NCBI RefSeq assembly: GCF_042688385.1
Contig: NZ_JBHUPY010000006.1
Coordinates: 124,001 to 188,000 of the forward strand
Length of the DNA stretch: 64,000 nucleotides
Source of the DNA: Herpetosiphon sp042688385
GTDB taxonomy: Bacteria; Chloroflexota; Chloroflexia; Chloroflexales; Herpetosiphonaceae
Reading direction: 5' to 3'
Shown one piece after another: positions 35,943-44,291 of the stretch. The notes under the pieces were generated by a model. The model saw nothing but the letters and a program-made list of their open reading frames with translations, made no database searches and was not told where the DNA came from. The position numbers and the translations under genes were made by a program. How positions within the stretch are numbered: position 1 is the stretch's first letter; each line of letters starts with the position of its first letter.

Positions 35943-36440
35943 ATGGCAGAGCAAACCCCAGTTCAACAAAATATCGCCAAAGTTGCCGAACAACTTAAAG
36001 GCTTTAAGATTGCTATGTTAACCACGGTTGCCCAAAATGATTCATTGCACAGCCGCCCAATGGTGGTACAAGAAAAAGAATTTGACGGCGATTTGTGGTT
36101 TATGACCAGCCGCGATAGTGGCAAGATCGATGAATTGAGCAATGATAAACAAGTTAATGTTGCTTTTGTTAATGTCGATGACTCGCGCTATGTCTCGGTT
36201 AGTGGCAAAGCTCAGTTGGTCGATGATCGCGCCAAAATCAAAGAGTTATGGACACCATTGGCTAAGGCCTGGTTCAAAGATGAAAACGACCCCAACATTA
36301 TCTTGATTAAGGTCGAGCCAAGCATCGTTGAATATTGGGATACCCCCAACAGCACCTTTGTCCAAGTCAAAGGCTTTTTGACGGCGCTCGTCACGGGCGA
36401 ACGCCCAGATGTTGGCGATCATGGCAAGGTTAGCCTCTAA
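35943..36440 (+). CDS. general-stress-protein-26-like PNPOx-fold protein
   Basis: 165 residues in the split-barrel flavin-binding fold of pyridoxamine-phosphate-oxidase-like proteins. Motifs: IAMLTTVAQNDSLHSRPM, then LWFMTSRDSGKIDEL, and VSVSGKAQLVDD, close to Bacillus-type general stress protein 26. It probably binds FMN or FAD; the reaction is unknown. The ATG at 35943 is preceded by GGAGGA; the TTG at 35928 is rejected because it overlaps that site. It ends in a strong terminator. Confidence 0.86.
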   Translation: MAEQTPVQQNIAKVAEQLKGFKIAMLTTVAQNDSLHSRPMVVQEKEFDGDLWFMTSRDSGKIDELSNDKQVNVAFVNVDDSRYVSVSGKAQLVDDRAKIKELWTPLAKAWFKDENDPNIILIKVEPSIVEYWDTPNSTFVQVKGFLTALVTGERPDVGDHGKVSL

Positions 36441-36465
36441 ATAATAGCGTTTCATCGATAGATTT

Positions 36466-36497
36466 AGGTCAGTTGCATAATGCAACTGGCCTTTTTT
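36466..36497 (+). terminator. Rho-independent terminator
   Basis: AGGTCAGTTGCAT / ATGCAACTGGCCT folds into a stem with one G-U pair, followed by a run of T, 26 bases after the stress-protein stop. Confidence 0.85.
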
Positions 36498-36608
36498 ATG
36501 CTGATTTTATTTATGTTCGTGAATTGAATGCGACAAATGCACAATGGTTGAGTAGCTGAACCAGCCTGAACAATCCACGACGCAAATATTAGGGGGTGCT
36601 GGGGGATG

Positions 36609-36650
36609 AAACCCCCGGCGTTTCCCTCCAGCGGAGGGACGGAAGGGTGG
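36609..36650 (-). repeat. second dispersed repeat family, copy 1
   Basis: On the minus strand this reads CCACCCTTCCGTCCCTCCGC, then GGAGGGAAACGC and a G-rich run. The same order occurs on the plus strand at 50323-50362. An inner CCCTCC / GGAGGG pair can form a small hairpin. Confidence 0.7.
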
Positions 36651-36711
36651 AGAATGTAGAAGAACCATATGAAAAACAATAGTGCTAAAATACTTAACTT
36701 GACATGTGTGC

Positions 36712-36740
36712 TTGACATAGAAAATTTGTTCTGGTATAGT
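36712..36740 (+). promoter_or_regulatory. strong sigma-70-type promoter
   Basis: TTGACA (36712-36717), a 17-base spacer and TATAGT (36735-36740), with TG one base before the -10. It is the best promoter in the window and reads into the gene at 36782. A second CTTGACAT lies 13 bases upstream of the first (36698-36705). Confidence 0.72.
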
Positions 36741-36781
36741 CAAAATGGGTGACTGAAGCAACTACGAAATGAGGCATTCTA

Positions 36782-37330
36782 ATGGCAACAATTCTGCAAA
36801 TACCCTCGCTGCGCGACCAACAAAGCCGTGAAGTTAAGCGTCTGCTCATGAAGCATTTGCGCAGTTTTAGCGATACCTTAGAAGTGAATGATGTTGCCCA
36901 TGTGCCGCTCTATCAACAATTAGCTGTCAATATTGTTTGGAAAGTGCGCATCCCACCATGCTCCAAGCGTAATATTCGGATTGCCTTCTACTACGATGAA
37001 TATGGCAACGATCAACAGTTGTTTATTCCCACCTGGCAAGCCGACCCCGACCCTGCCAGCCGTTTGCAAATCACGGCGGCTGAATATTGGTATAGCTATG
37101 TGGTTGCGACCAGCAAGGTTTATGTATTGCCTGTGGCGCAGCTGCGGCCATGGTTCAACCAACACAGCCAGCATTTGCCAGCTCACGAGGTTAAACACCA
37201 ACTGCCCGACCAACCAGCCTCGATTCAAGCGGTTGGGCGTTTTGTGCCAACTCAACGCTTGCTGCGCGAGCTAGACGAGCTAGAGATTTGGCCGCTTAAT
37301 CGTTTGCAGCCGAGCAAACGGGTTGCGTAG
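36782..37330 (+). CDS. conserved-looking hypothetical protein
   Basis: 182 residues, rich in aromatic and Pro residues, no signal peptide or membrane segment. The centre has alternating charged strands (KRNIRIAFYYDEYGNDQQLF, then PTWQADPDP). I recognise no family. It is driven by the strongest promoter in the window, has TGAGG before the ATG and appears monocistronic. A nuclease-like or binding role would be a guess; I assign none. Confidence 0.65.
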   Translation: MATILQIPSLRDQQSREVKRLLMKHLRSFSDTLEVNDVAHVPLYQQLAVNIVWKVRIPPCSKRNIRIAFYYDEYGNDQQLFIPTWQADPDPASRLQITAAEYWYSYVVATSKVYVLPVAQLRPWFNQHSQHLPAHEVKHQLPDQPASIQAVGRFVPTQRLLRELDELEIWPLNRLQPSKRVA

Positions 37331-37357
37331 CTCGGCTGCACTGCTTCAATCCAACAA

Positions 37358-38473
37358 TTAGGTTAATTTGCCAACTTGCGCCTGAATGTGCCCAATTGCT
37401 GTGTCGCGTAAGCCTTGGGCAATCACTCGGTCTCTCAGACTGCTGGCAATCGCAAAGATGGTGCTGGCACGCAGCACTTCGCTGGCAACTGGCTGCCATG
37501 GATCTGGTTGCGGTTTAGGGTTGTATTGATCAAGTAATTGTTTGAGTGACCATGGGCCTGGCCATGGGAATGGCCAGCGTGGGCAAATGTCATCGCCATC
37601 TACCCAACCAACCAAATTGCCACTATAACTGGTCATTTTGCGGGCACTACCCATAACTTGGAGAATAATCGATCTGCTACGAGCGAGGCCAAGCGTCGTA
37701 TTGCTCATGCTTTTGCCAAGCCCATAATTGATTAAGCCTTTGACTAGATTGCCAAGCTCAAGCAATGGTTGCGGTGTTGAAATGTCTGGTTGGCGTTTTG
37801 GCGGCCATGGGAACGGCCACCATGGCGGGCAAAGATCGTCGCCTGGCTCCCATGCTGCAAAGCTATTTGCCCGTTTCAGTGCCACAAAATGGCTGCGAAT
37901 TTCGCTGCGGGCCAAGCGCAGATTTTCTGCTTGCAAAGCTTGATCGCCATATTGGAAGGCAATGTTGAAGGCATCAAGGCTACGATGCAAATCTAAAACA
38001 ATCAACCCACCAGCAGGAATACGCTCGATTGGCGTAAACAGTTGGTCTTTGAGCCGCCACCATGGGCGTGGCCACCACCATGGGCGGGGTTCGTAATCGT
38101 CGTCGGGGTTGGGTGTGTAGCTCAGGCTGTTGACCGAATCGCTGGCATTCGATAAACCAGTCACATTCTTGTCAAGGTCTGCAAGCGCAAAATCGTAGAC
38201 TTTTTTGGCAAATGTTTGGTCACTACTGACTGCACTTATTGCCAATAAGGTCAATGAGCGAAAAGCGCGGCGAGCATATTGGGCGCTATCAGGAATTTCG
38301 CCGCCAGCAGCAAGTTGGTTTTCATCAATTGCGGGCTTAGTGCTGGCAGCAGCGTGATCGAACGCGCTAATTGCGCCAGCGGTTGCTAATGCTGCCAAAC
38401 CACTATTGCGTAAAAACGAGCGCCGTGAATTTGGATGATTGATCGTATCTTCAGCCTGATCGTTAATCCCCAT
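37358..38473 (-). CDS. Tat-exported Trp/Pro-rich protein, unknown function
   Basis: About 371 residues. A twin-arginine signal (SRRSFLR, then a hydrophobic AALATAGAISAF and AAAS) predicts folded export. The mature protein is mostly helical but is interrupted by three Trp/Pro-rich loops: RPWWWPRPWWRLKDQ, CPPWWPFPWPPKRQP and CPRWPFPWPGPW; the second and third follow an acidic (G)DD-x-C segment. Each sits before a helix, as if repeated in an internal triplication. The ATG at 38473 is taken for its AGGAGG site; an upstream in-frame start at 38515 lacks one. No family recognised. Tat use suggests a cofactor or early folding. Trp-rich loops could insert at a membrane or bind a sugar polymer; both are speculation. 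Confidence 0.72.
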   Translation of the reverse strand: MGINDQAEDTINHPNSRRSFLRNSGLAALATAGAISAFDHAAASTKPAIDENQLAAGGEIPDSAQYARRAFRSLTLLAISAVSSDQTFAKKVYDFALADLDKNVTGLSNASDSVNSLSYTPNPDDDYEPRPWWWPRPWWRLKDQLFTPIERIPAGGLIVLDLHRSLDAFNIAFQYGDQALQAENLRLARSEIRSHFVALKRANSFAAWEPGDDLCPPWWPFPWPPKRQPDISTPQPLLELGNLVKGLINYGLGKSMSNTTLGLARSRSIILQVMGSARKMTSYSGNLVGWVDGDDICPRWPFPWPGPWSLKQLLDQYNPKPQPDPWQPVASEVLRASTIFAIASSLRDRVIAQGLRDTAIGHIQAQVGKLT

Positions 38474-38549
38474 TGAAATCCTCCTGACGAACGAACTTAA
38501 CTCTTTCGATGCCATAAAGACGCAATGGGGATTGAGTAGCTTTCCTTAA

Positions 38550-39098
38550 TTAAACTAATTTTTTCCGGCCAAATAGGCGTTTGAGCTTTTGGCCGACGTT
38601 GCTGAATTGGGCTTGGATGGCAAAACTCTGTTTAACCGACGGTGGCAGATGCTCTGTCCAGTAGTGGGTGGTTTTGGCCACAACCGTAATCACGCTTTTG
38701 ATTTCGCTTTTGAGGGTAAAATCTTGATGAATTGGGACCCATAGTTGCTGGCCATTGGCTTGAGCCGCCACATGCTCTTGATTAATTGCGCCTGCCAGCC
38801 ATTGGGCTTGGCCAACAATCGGGCATTCAATCGCCAGCCATTCGGCGGCTTCGCTAATATGGGCACTGAGGCCGCTAACCTCGTAAATGCCGCGACATAG
38901 CTCCGCATAGACCTGCATATAGTTGGGATGCTGCGAATTAGCATTAATCTGAATTGGAATGGCTGCATCATCGCCGCGATGGGGCGGCCCGCCTTCAAGT
39001 GCCAAACCACAAAAGCTTTCCCACATATTAGCCCAGTCGACCTCGCCATCGTCGCGATATTTGATTGGCGCAGCGGCCATTGGTTGTTGCTCTGTCAT
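38550..39098 (-). CDS. hypothetical protein
   Basis: About 182 residues, soluble, no signal peptide. The first half has DWANMWESFCGLALEGGPPH, and the C-terminus has a basic tail (QKLKRLFGRKKLV). A vicinal pattern of Cys (FCGLA, LCRGI, IECP) is notable but does not match a metal site I know. The ATG at 39098 is chosen for AAGGAAGCG before it. It lies 76 bases downstream of the Tat-exported gene's start on the same strand, so the two may be co-transcribed, with this one first. Function unknown. Confidence 0.62.
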   Translation of the reverse strand: MTEQQPMAAAPIKYRDDGEVDWANMWESFCGLALEGGPPHRGDDAAIPIQINANSQHPNYMQVYAELCRGIYEVSGLSAHISEAAEWLAIECPIVGQAQWLAGAINQEHVAAQANGQQLWVPIHQDFTLKSEIKSVITVVAKTTHYWTEHLPPSVKQSFAIQAQFSNVGQKLKRLFGRKKLV

Positions 39099-39220
39099 CA
39101 CTCGCTTCCTTGGATTGTATGAATTGTGACACACTATATTAACTTAATTCTCGACCACAAGCATCGTATATAATGGTGAGGCTGTTCGCTGTGTGCTCTC
39201 AGTTAAGGAGTATTTGTGCA

Positions 39221-40903
39221 ATGACGCACCCTGAGCTTGATCCAACGACAATGCAGTTGTTGAATGCTGCCCATACCTACACGGGAATTCCTGCCTCGAC
39301 GGTTCAAACTCCATGGCATTCGCTGGCTGAGCTGTTGCAGGCTCGCGCTGCCAGCGATGCTCAACGCGAGTTTTTGGCCTATTTCAACGATCATGCAGGC
39401 GAAGAAATTCGTTGGAGTTATGCCGATTTGTTCGCGCGCGCGGCACGGATTGCGAATTTGCTGACGACAGTGTATGGCGTGCGCCACGGCGAGCGGGTTG
39501 CCACCTTGGCCTATAATCACCCTGATACGGTGGCAATTTATGCAGCATGCTGGCTGATTGGGGCGACGATTGCGCCGCAAAATGTCGGCGAAGATGACCA
39601 GCGGATTGGCTTTATTTTGAGTAATGCGGCGGTGCGCGTGGTGCTGGCGCGGCCCGAATATCTCGAACGAGCGACAACGATTAGCAGCCATGCTACTGGC
39701 GTTGCCCATGTTGTGGCTTTGGATGCTGATTTTGAGCAAGCCTTGGCAGCCCAAGCAGCGACGTTTGAGCCAAGCCAAGCTCCCAGCCTCGCTGATGAAG
39801 CGCTGTTGGTCTATACATCGGGCACGACTGGCGCGCCCAAAGGTGTGCAACTGAGCCACTATAATTTGCTGGCCGATTGCACCGGGATTATGCGCTGGCA
39901 TGGTATCGATGTTGATAGCCGCTTGATGGCAATTTTGCCAATTCATCATGTCAATGGGATTGTGGTGACTTTGGTTACGCCATTGTTGGCCCAAGCCTCG
40001 GTGGTGCTCAATCGGGCGTTTAGCGCGGGCACATTTTGGCAGCGCATCGCCAACGAGCGGGTGCAGATTGTCTCGGTTGTGCCAACGATTTTGCAATATT
40101 TGTGCGAAGCCAAGCCAGAGCATAGTCAATTTGAGCGCAGCCATTTGCGCTATTTAATTTGTGGGGCTGGCACATTGCCTGTTGCTTTGGCCAAACGCTT
40201 TTATGACCAATTTGGCGTGCGTGTGCTGCATGGCTATGGGCTTTCAGAAACCACCTGTTATTCATGTTTCTTGCCAACCAACCTGAGCGATGCAGAATAT
40301 CGCCATTGGATGGAAGATTTTGGCTATCCCAGCATTGGGGTGGCAATCTGGCCGAATGAAATGGCGATCCACGATCCGCAAGGCCATGCCTTGTCCGAGG
40401 GCGAGCGCGGCGAGATTGTGATTCGTGGCCATAACGTGATGATGAGCTATTTCAACCGACCTGATGCGAATGCAGAAGCCTTTAAGTATGGTTGGTTTCG
40501 CTCTGGTGACGAAGGGTTTTATCAATGGGATGCCCAAGGCCGCCAATTTTTGTTTATCACAGGCCGCCTGAAAGAGCTCATTAATCGTGGCGGGGTCAAA
40601 TATAGCCCGTTTGAAATTGAGGAAGTGCTACTGGCCATGCCTGGCGTGCGCACAGCCTTGGCAATTGCCTTCCCAAATAATTGGTATGGCGAGGAAGTTG
40701 GCGCTTATATTGTGGCCGAAGAAGGTGTGCAACTCAATGCCGCCGCAATTCTAGCCCATTGTCGTGCCCAGATGCCCTTTGCGAAATGCCCCAAAGTTGT
40801 GGTATTTGGCAACGAAATTCCGGTCACCGCAACGGGCAAATATCAGCGCTTGCGTTTGCAAGAACTCTTTGCCGAATGGAATGACAGCCAGTTTCGTGAG
40901 TAG
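39221..40903 (+). CDS. acyl-CoA synthetase / AMP-dependent ligase
   Basis: About 560 residues of the ANL superfamily, which activates a carboxylate as acyl-AMP and usually transfers it to CoA. Visible motifs in order: YTSGTTGAPKG (P-loop), GYGLSETTC, WFRSGDEGF, GRLKELINRGG (hinge) and the catalytic Lys in TATGKYQR at the end. The ATG at 39221 has AAGGAG about 14 bases upstream, inside a longer frame from 39173. The stop overlaps an in-frame GTG of the trpA reading frame, so translation may be coupled. Substrate unknown; medium or long-chain acids or aromatic acids are all possible. Confidence 0.9.
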   Translation: MTHPELDPTTMQLLNAAHTYTGIPASTVQTPWHSLAELLQARAASDAQREFLAYFNDHAGEEIRWSYADLFARAARIANLLTTVYGVRHGERVATLAYNHPDTVAIYAACWLIGATIAPQNVGEDDQRIGFILSNAAVRVVLARPEYLERATTISSHATGVAHVVALDADFEQALAAQAATFEPSQAPSLADEALLVYTSGTTGAPKGVQLSHYNLLADCTGIMRWHGIDVDSRLMAILPIHHVNGIVVTLVTPLLAQASVVLNRAFSAGTFWQRIANERVQIVSVVPTILQYLCEAKPEHSQFERSHLRYLICGAGTLPVALAKRFYDQFGVRVLHGYGLSETTCYSCFLPTNLSDAEYRHWMEDFGYPSIGVAIWPNEMAIHDPQGHALSEGERGEIVIRGHNVMMSYFNRPDANAEAFKYGWFRSGDEGFYQWDAQGRQFLFITGRLKELINRGGVKYSPFEIEEVLLAMPGVRTALAIAFPNNWYGEEVGAYIVAEEGVQLNAAAILAHCRAQMPFAKCPKVVVFGNEIPVTATGKYQRLRLQELFAEWNDSQFRE

Positions 40904-40926
40904 TGGCTGTTGTAGTTGAGGATGCT

Positions 40927-41742
40927 ATGAGCCGAATTGCCCAAACCTTTGAACGCTTGGCCAGCCAAGGTCGGACAGCCCTGATGCCGTTTTTGACAAT
41001 TGGCTACCCTGAGCGCGATTCTGCCCTGAGTTTAGCCCAAGCCTTGGTGGCTGGCGGCGCGGATATGCTGGAACTAGGCATGCCGTTTTCCGACCCATTG
41101 GCCGATGGCGCGACGATTCAACGCACAACTGATATTGCACTGGCCAATGGCGTTGATCTTGAATTTTGCTTGGAAACCGTGCGCCAGTTGCGGGCCGCAG
41201 GGCTGAGCATTCCGCTCTTGCTGATGGGTTATTTCAACCCCATGTTTCAATATGGCGTTGAGCGATTTGTGGCAGCGGCCAAAGCAGCAGGAGCCGATGG
41301 CTTTATTGTGCCCGATTTGCCTCCAGAAGAAGCCCAAGAGTTTCATGCGGCCACCAAAGCTCATGAACTCGATTTGGTCTTTCTCTTGGCTCCAACCTCA
41401 ACCGATGCGCGGATTGCCAAAGTTGCTGGTTTGTCATCGGGCTTTATCTATTGCGTGGCCTTGCGCGGGGTAACTGGCGCACGCGCTGCCTTGGCCGATG
41501 ATTTGGGCGATTTCTTGGCGCGAGTACGCCAACACAGCCAATTGCCGCGCGCGGTGGGTTTTGGAATTTCCAAGCCTGAGCATGTTGCATCGGTTGCCAC
41601 CATGGCCGAAGGTGCGATTTGCGCCAGCGCTTTGCTCGATTATATTGGTAGTTTGCCAAGCGACCAACAGGCGGCTGGCGCGCAACAGTTTGTGCAACAG
41701 TTGCGTGATGCTGCTGACCAAGCAAATGGCTATCAACAATAA
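40927..41742 (+). CDS. trpA: tryptophan synthase alpha subunit
   Basis: 271 residues. TrpA cleaves indole-3-glycerol phosphate to indole and glyceraldehyde-3-phosphate and passes indole to TrpB through a tunnel. The two catalytic acids fall exactly where expected, Glu49 (in LELGMPFSDP) and Asp60 (in PLADGATIQ). Further family segments are MGYFNPMFQYG, IVPDLPPEEA, LAPTSTDARI and VGFGISKPEH. The ATG at 40927, with TTGAGGATG before it, gives the family's usual N-terminus. No other trp gene is near; trpB must lie elsewhere. It ends in a terminator. Confidence 0.95.
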   Translation: MSRIAQTFERLASQGRTALMPFLTIGYPERDSALSLAQALVAGGADMLELGMPFSDPLADGATIQRTTDIALANGVDLEFCLETVRQLRAAGLSIPLLLMGYFNPMFQYGVERFVAAAKAAGADGFIVPDLPPEEAQEFHAATKAHELDLVFLLAPTSTDARIAKVAGLSSGFIYCVALRGVTGARAALADDLGDFLARVRQHSQLPRAVGFGISKPEHVASVATMAEGAICASALLDYIGSLPSDQQAAGAQQFVQQLRDAADQANGYQQ

Positions 41743-41760
41743 TTAATTTCCCTCACAACA

Positions 41761-41792
41761 AACCCGCGCCTGTTGAAAAGGCGCGGGTTTCT
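41761..41792 (+). terminator. terminator of trpA
   Basis: A perfect 10-bp GC-rich stem AACCCGCGCC / GGCGCGGGTT followed by a short T run, 19 bases after the stop. Confidence 0.75.
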
Positions 41793-41809
41793 GCTCCCCA
41801 AGTACTTAA

Positions 41810-42790
41810 TTAACGCTCATCGGGATACTGAATACCCCAGCTTTGGCGCAATTGATCCATGGTGTTAATCAGGCTGCGCGAGGCTTCCCAAGTGACGATT
41901 GGGCTTTCGATCAAGCCTGCTTGAATACATTCGGCCACGTGGGCAACTTCGGTGACATAGCCATTGCCGATGAAGGGCAAATCGAGAGTTTCAGTTTGGC
42001 CGTTGCTTGCGACCAGCAATTGTTGCGAGTGCCAAAAATTGCGTTGAAAGCGAATATAGCCGTTGCTGCCGGTGATTGTGGCTTCACATGGCCCCGCAGC
42101 GCGCACGCTTGCGACACAATTGGCATGGCGACCATCGGCATATTGCAAAATAATGCTTTCTTGCTCATCAACTCCGGTTTTGCCGATTTGGGCTTGGCCA
42201 TAGACACTACTTGGTGCACCAAACAGATACAAGGCCAAGGCCAAGGGGTAAATCCCAATATCAAGTAAAGCTCCGCCGCCAAGCGCAGGGTCGTACATGC
42301 GATGGGTCGGATCAAATGGGAAGTGGACGCTAAAATCGGCATGGAACAGATGCGGCGTGCCAATTGCGCCTTCTTCAATTAATGCTTTGGCTTTGAGCGT
42401 GCTCGGGTGAAACCACATCCACATTGCTTCCATCAAAAAGCGCTGGTTGGCTTTGGCCGCATCAATCATCGCCTCAACTTGTTGGCTGTTGATGCCCATT
42501 GGTTTTTCGCATAACACATGTTTGCCAGCATTCAAACAGGCGATAGTTTGTTCTGCGTGGCGTGGATGCGGTGAGCCGATCACCACCACATCCAGCTCTG
42601 GATCAGCCAAAAATGTTTCAATATCGCTATGAGCATGGGCAAATTGATGGGTTTGGGCGAAAGTTTCAGCTGAGGTTTGATTGCGCGAAAGCACGCTCCA
42701 GCGTTGAGCACCGGGCAAATCGGCCAAAGCATTGGCAAATTGTTCAGCGATCCAGCCCGTTCCGAGCAAACCCCATTTGAGTTGTTGCAT
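41810..42790 (-). CDS. Gfo/Idh/MocA-family oxidoreductase
   Basis: About 326 residues. The N-terminal Rossmann domain has GLLGTGWIA; the CEKPMG motif carries the catalytic-site Lys, and the second domain has GGGALLDIGIYPLAL, with the active-site Asp/His-region residues of the family. Such enzymes oxidise or reduce sugars, inositols or dihydrodiols with NAD(P). The ATG at 42790 follows GGAGAAC; the upstream ATG at 42802 lies inside that site. Close to the dimeric dihydrodiol dehydrogenase / Gfo-like subgroup by overall look, but the substrate is not visible. Confidence 0.9.
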   Translation of the reverse strand: MQQLKWGLLGTGWIAEQFANALADLPGAQRWSVLSRNQTSAETFAQTHQFAHAHSDIETFLADPELDVVVIGSPHPRHAEQTIACLNAGKHVLCEKPMGINSQQVEAMIDAAKANQRFLMEAMWMWFHPSTLKAKALIEEGAIGTPHLFHADFSVHFPFDPTHRMYDPALGGGALLDIGIYPLALALYLFGAPSSVYGQAQIGKTGVDEQESIILQYADGRHANCVASVRAAGPCEATITGSNGYIRFQRNFWHSQQLLVASNGQTETLDLPFIGNGYVTEVAHVAECIQAGLIESPIVTWEASRSLINTMDQLRQSWGIQYPDER

Positions 42791-43067
42791 GATGTTCTCC
42801 ATCAGTTGATGAATCCGGTCTCATGCTACCACGTAATTAGGGCTTGCTGATAAGAGAATGCTTGGATTGAGTTGGGCAATGAGCCAATACTCCTAGCATG
42901 CGCATAGCCTAGAGGGTTGGCGATCGGCCAAAAATTCCCTCTAAATCTCAACTGCTCATGCGCTTGCTTGTGTGCTAGACTAGCCATGCGGCAGCGTGAT
43001 TTAACCACCATTGCTCATCGTTAGGAGCCTACTAAGCCATGTGCTATCCCATACAGGAGGATTGACC

Positions 43068-44219
43068 ATGCTCAAACGAGCCAGCTTGGGAATACTTGTC
43101 TTCATCGGCTTGGCCTTGGTTAGTGCCTGTGGAAGTGCTTCTCAGCCCCAATCAGAGACGATTAAAATTGGCTTTTTCGGGCCATTAAGTGGTGCGAGTG
43201 CGAGCGATGGGAATAATGCAATGCATGCGTCTAAGCTGGCGATTGATCAAGCGAACGCCAACCAAACTGTGCCCGGCAAAACCTTTGAATTGGTAGCCTA
43301 CGACGATCAGCTTGAGCCAAATCAAGCGATTACCATGGCCCAAAAACTGGTAACTGAGGATAAGGTGCGGGCGGTGATTGGCGGCTCCTACAGCAGCACA
43401 ACCCGCGCAGCAGCCCCCATCTTTCAGCAGGCCGGCATTCCAATGCTCGCGGCTTATGCAACCCATCCCGACGTAACCAAAACTGGCCCGATGATTTTTC
43501 GGGTGATTTATGTTTCGACGGTGCAAGGCCAAGCGCTTGCTCATTATGCGACAACCAAGCTCAATTATCGCAATTTCCATGTGTTGAATATCAATAATGA
43601 TTATGGGCGCAGCATTACCGAAGCCTTTACCAAAACCGCAATCGCCAATCAATCAACAATTGTCAGCACCAACGAATATGCCAGCGATATGAGCGATTTT
43701 AGTAGCCAGATTGCCACCATTAAGGCCAAACCAGCAGATGCCTTGGTATTAATTGGTTATTATGCGCAAAGTGCTGATATTATTAAACAAGTGCGCCAAG
43801 CAGGCATTACATTGCCAATTATTGGCTCCGATGGCTTGGATTCGCCTTCGTTGGTCAAACTCGGCGGCAGCGATGTTGAAGGCGTGATCTTGGCAACCGA
43901 TTTTTCACGTAACGATCCACGGGCAATGGTGCAAAATTTTATTCGTGAATTTCGCAACGCCTACAATATCGACCCTGATGTGGTGGCTTCGTCGACCTAC
44001 GATGCAACCAATTTATTGATCGATGCCTTCAAACGTAGCCCAAATAGCAGTTCGAGCACAATTCGCGATACCTTGGCTGCAACCCAAACCTTTGAAGGCG
44101 TGACCGGAGTTATTGCCTTTACGCCGGAGCGCGAAGTCAACAAAACTGTCTTGTTTGTGCAGATTGAGCGCGGAGATTTTATTTTTCTCGATAAACTTGA
44201 CCCAAGCCAGCTGCGCTAA
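43068..44219 (+). CDS. Leu/Ile/Val-type ABC substrate-binding lipoprotein
   Basis: About 383 residues. A lipoprotein signal ends in LVSAC, then a type I periplasmic-binding fold: IKIGFFGPLSG, GGSYSSTTRAAAPIFQQAGI, DYGRSITEAF and VASSTYDATNLL, typical of the LIV/amide group of ABC-transporter receptors. The ATG at 43068 has ACAGGAGGA; the earlier in-frame start at 43011 is rejected. No permease or ATPase gene is adjacent. Instead a sensor-like STAS protein follows after 72 bases, so this receptor may deliver a ligand signal to it instead of, or besides, transport. Confidence 0.88.
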   Translation: MLKRASLGILVFIGLALVSACGSASQPQSETIKIGFFGPLSGASASDGNNAMHASKLAIDQANANQTVPGKTFELVAYDDQLEPNQAITMAQKLVTEDKVRAVIGGSYSSTTRAAAPIFQQAGIPMLAAYATHPDVTKTGPMIFRVIYVSTVQGQALAHYATTKLNYRNFHVLNINNDYGRSITEAFTKTAIANQSTIVSTNEYASDMSDFSSQIATIKAKPADALVLIGYYAQSADIIKQVRQAGITLPIIGSDGLDSPSLVKLGGSDVEGVILATDFSRNDPRAMVQNFIREFRNAYNIDPDVVASSTYDATNLLIDAFKRSPNSSSSTIRDTLAATQTFEGVTGVIAFTPEREVNKTVLFVQIERGDFIFLDKLDPSQLR

Positions 44220-44291
44220 GCAGGCTGTTTGAGCCACCAGATTTGATTCAACGTCGCAAAGCAACGTTTCAGCAAAGATAGGATCATTGAT

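Larger units (their letters stand above)
36441..36781. other. intergenic region: terminator, dispersed repeat, strong promoter
   Basis: 341 bases without a gene. In order it holds the terminator at 36466-36497, a member of a second dispersed repeat family at 36609-36650, and a consensus-like promoter at 36712-36740. The 84-codon frames on the minus strand here have no ribosome sites and overlap the repeat, so I do not call them. Confidence 0.75.

Noticed and set aside
39203..40144. 313-codon open frame on the minus strand opposite the acyl-CoA synthetase
   Set aside because: It overlaps a gene with all ligase motifs and has no plausible start or family.
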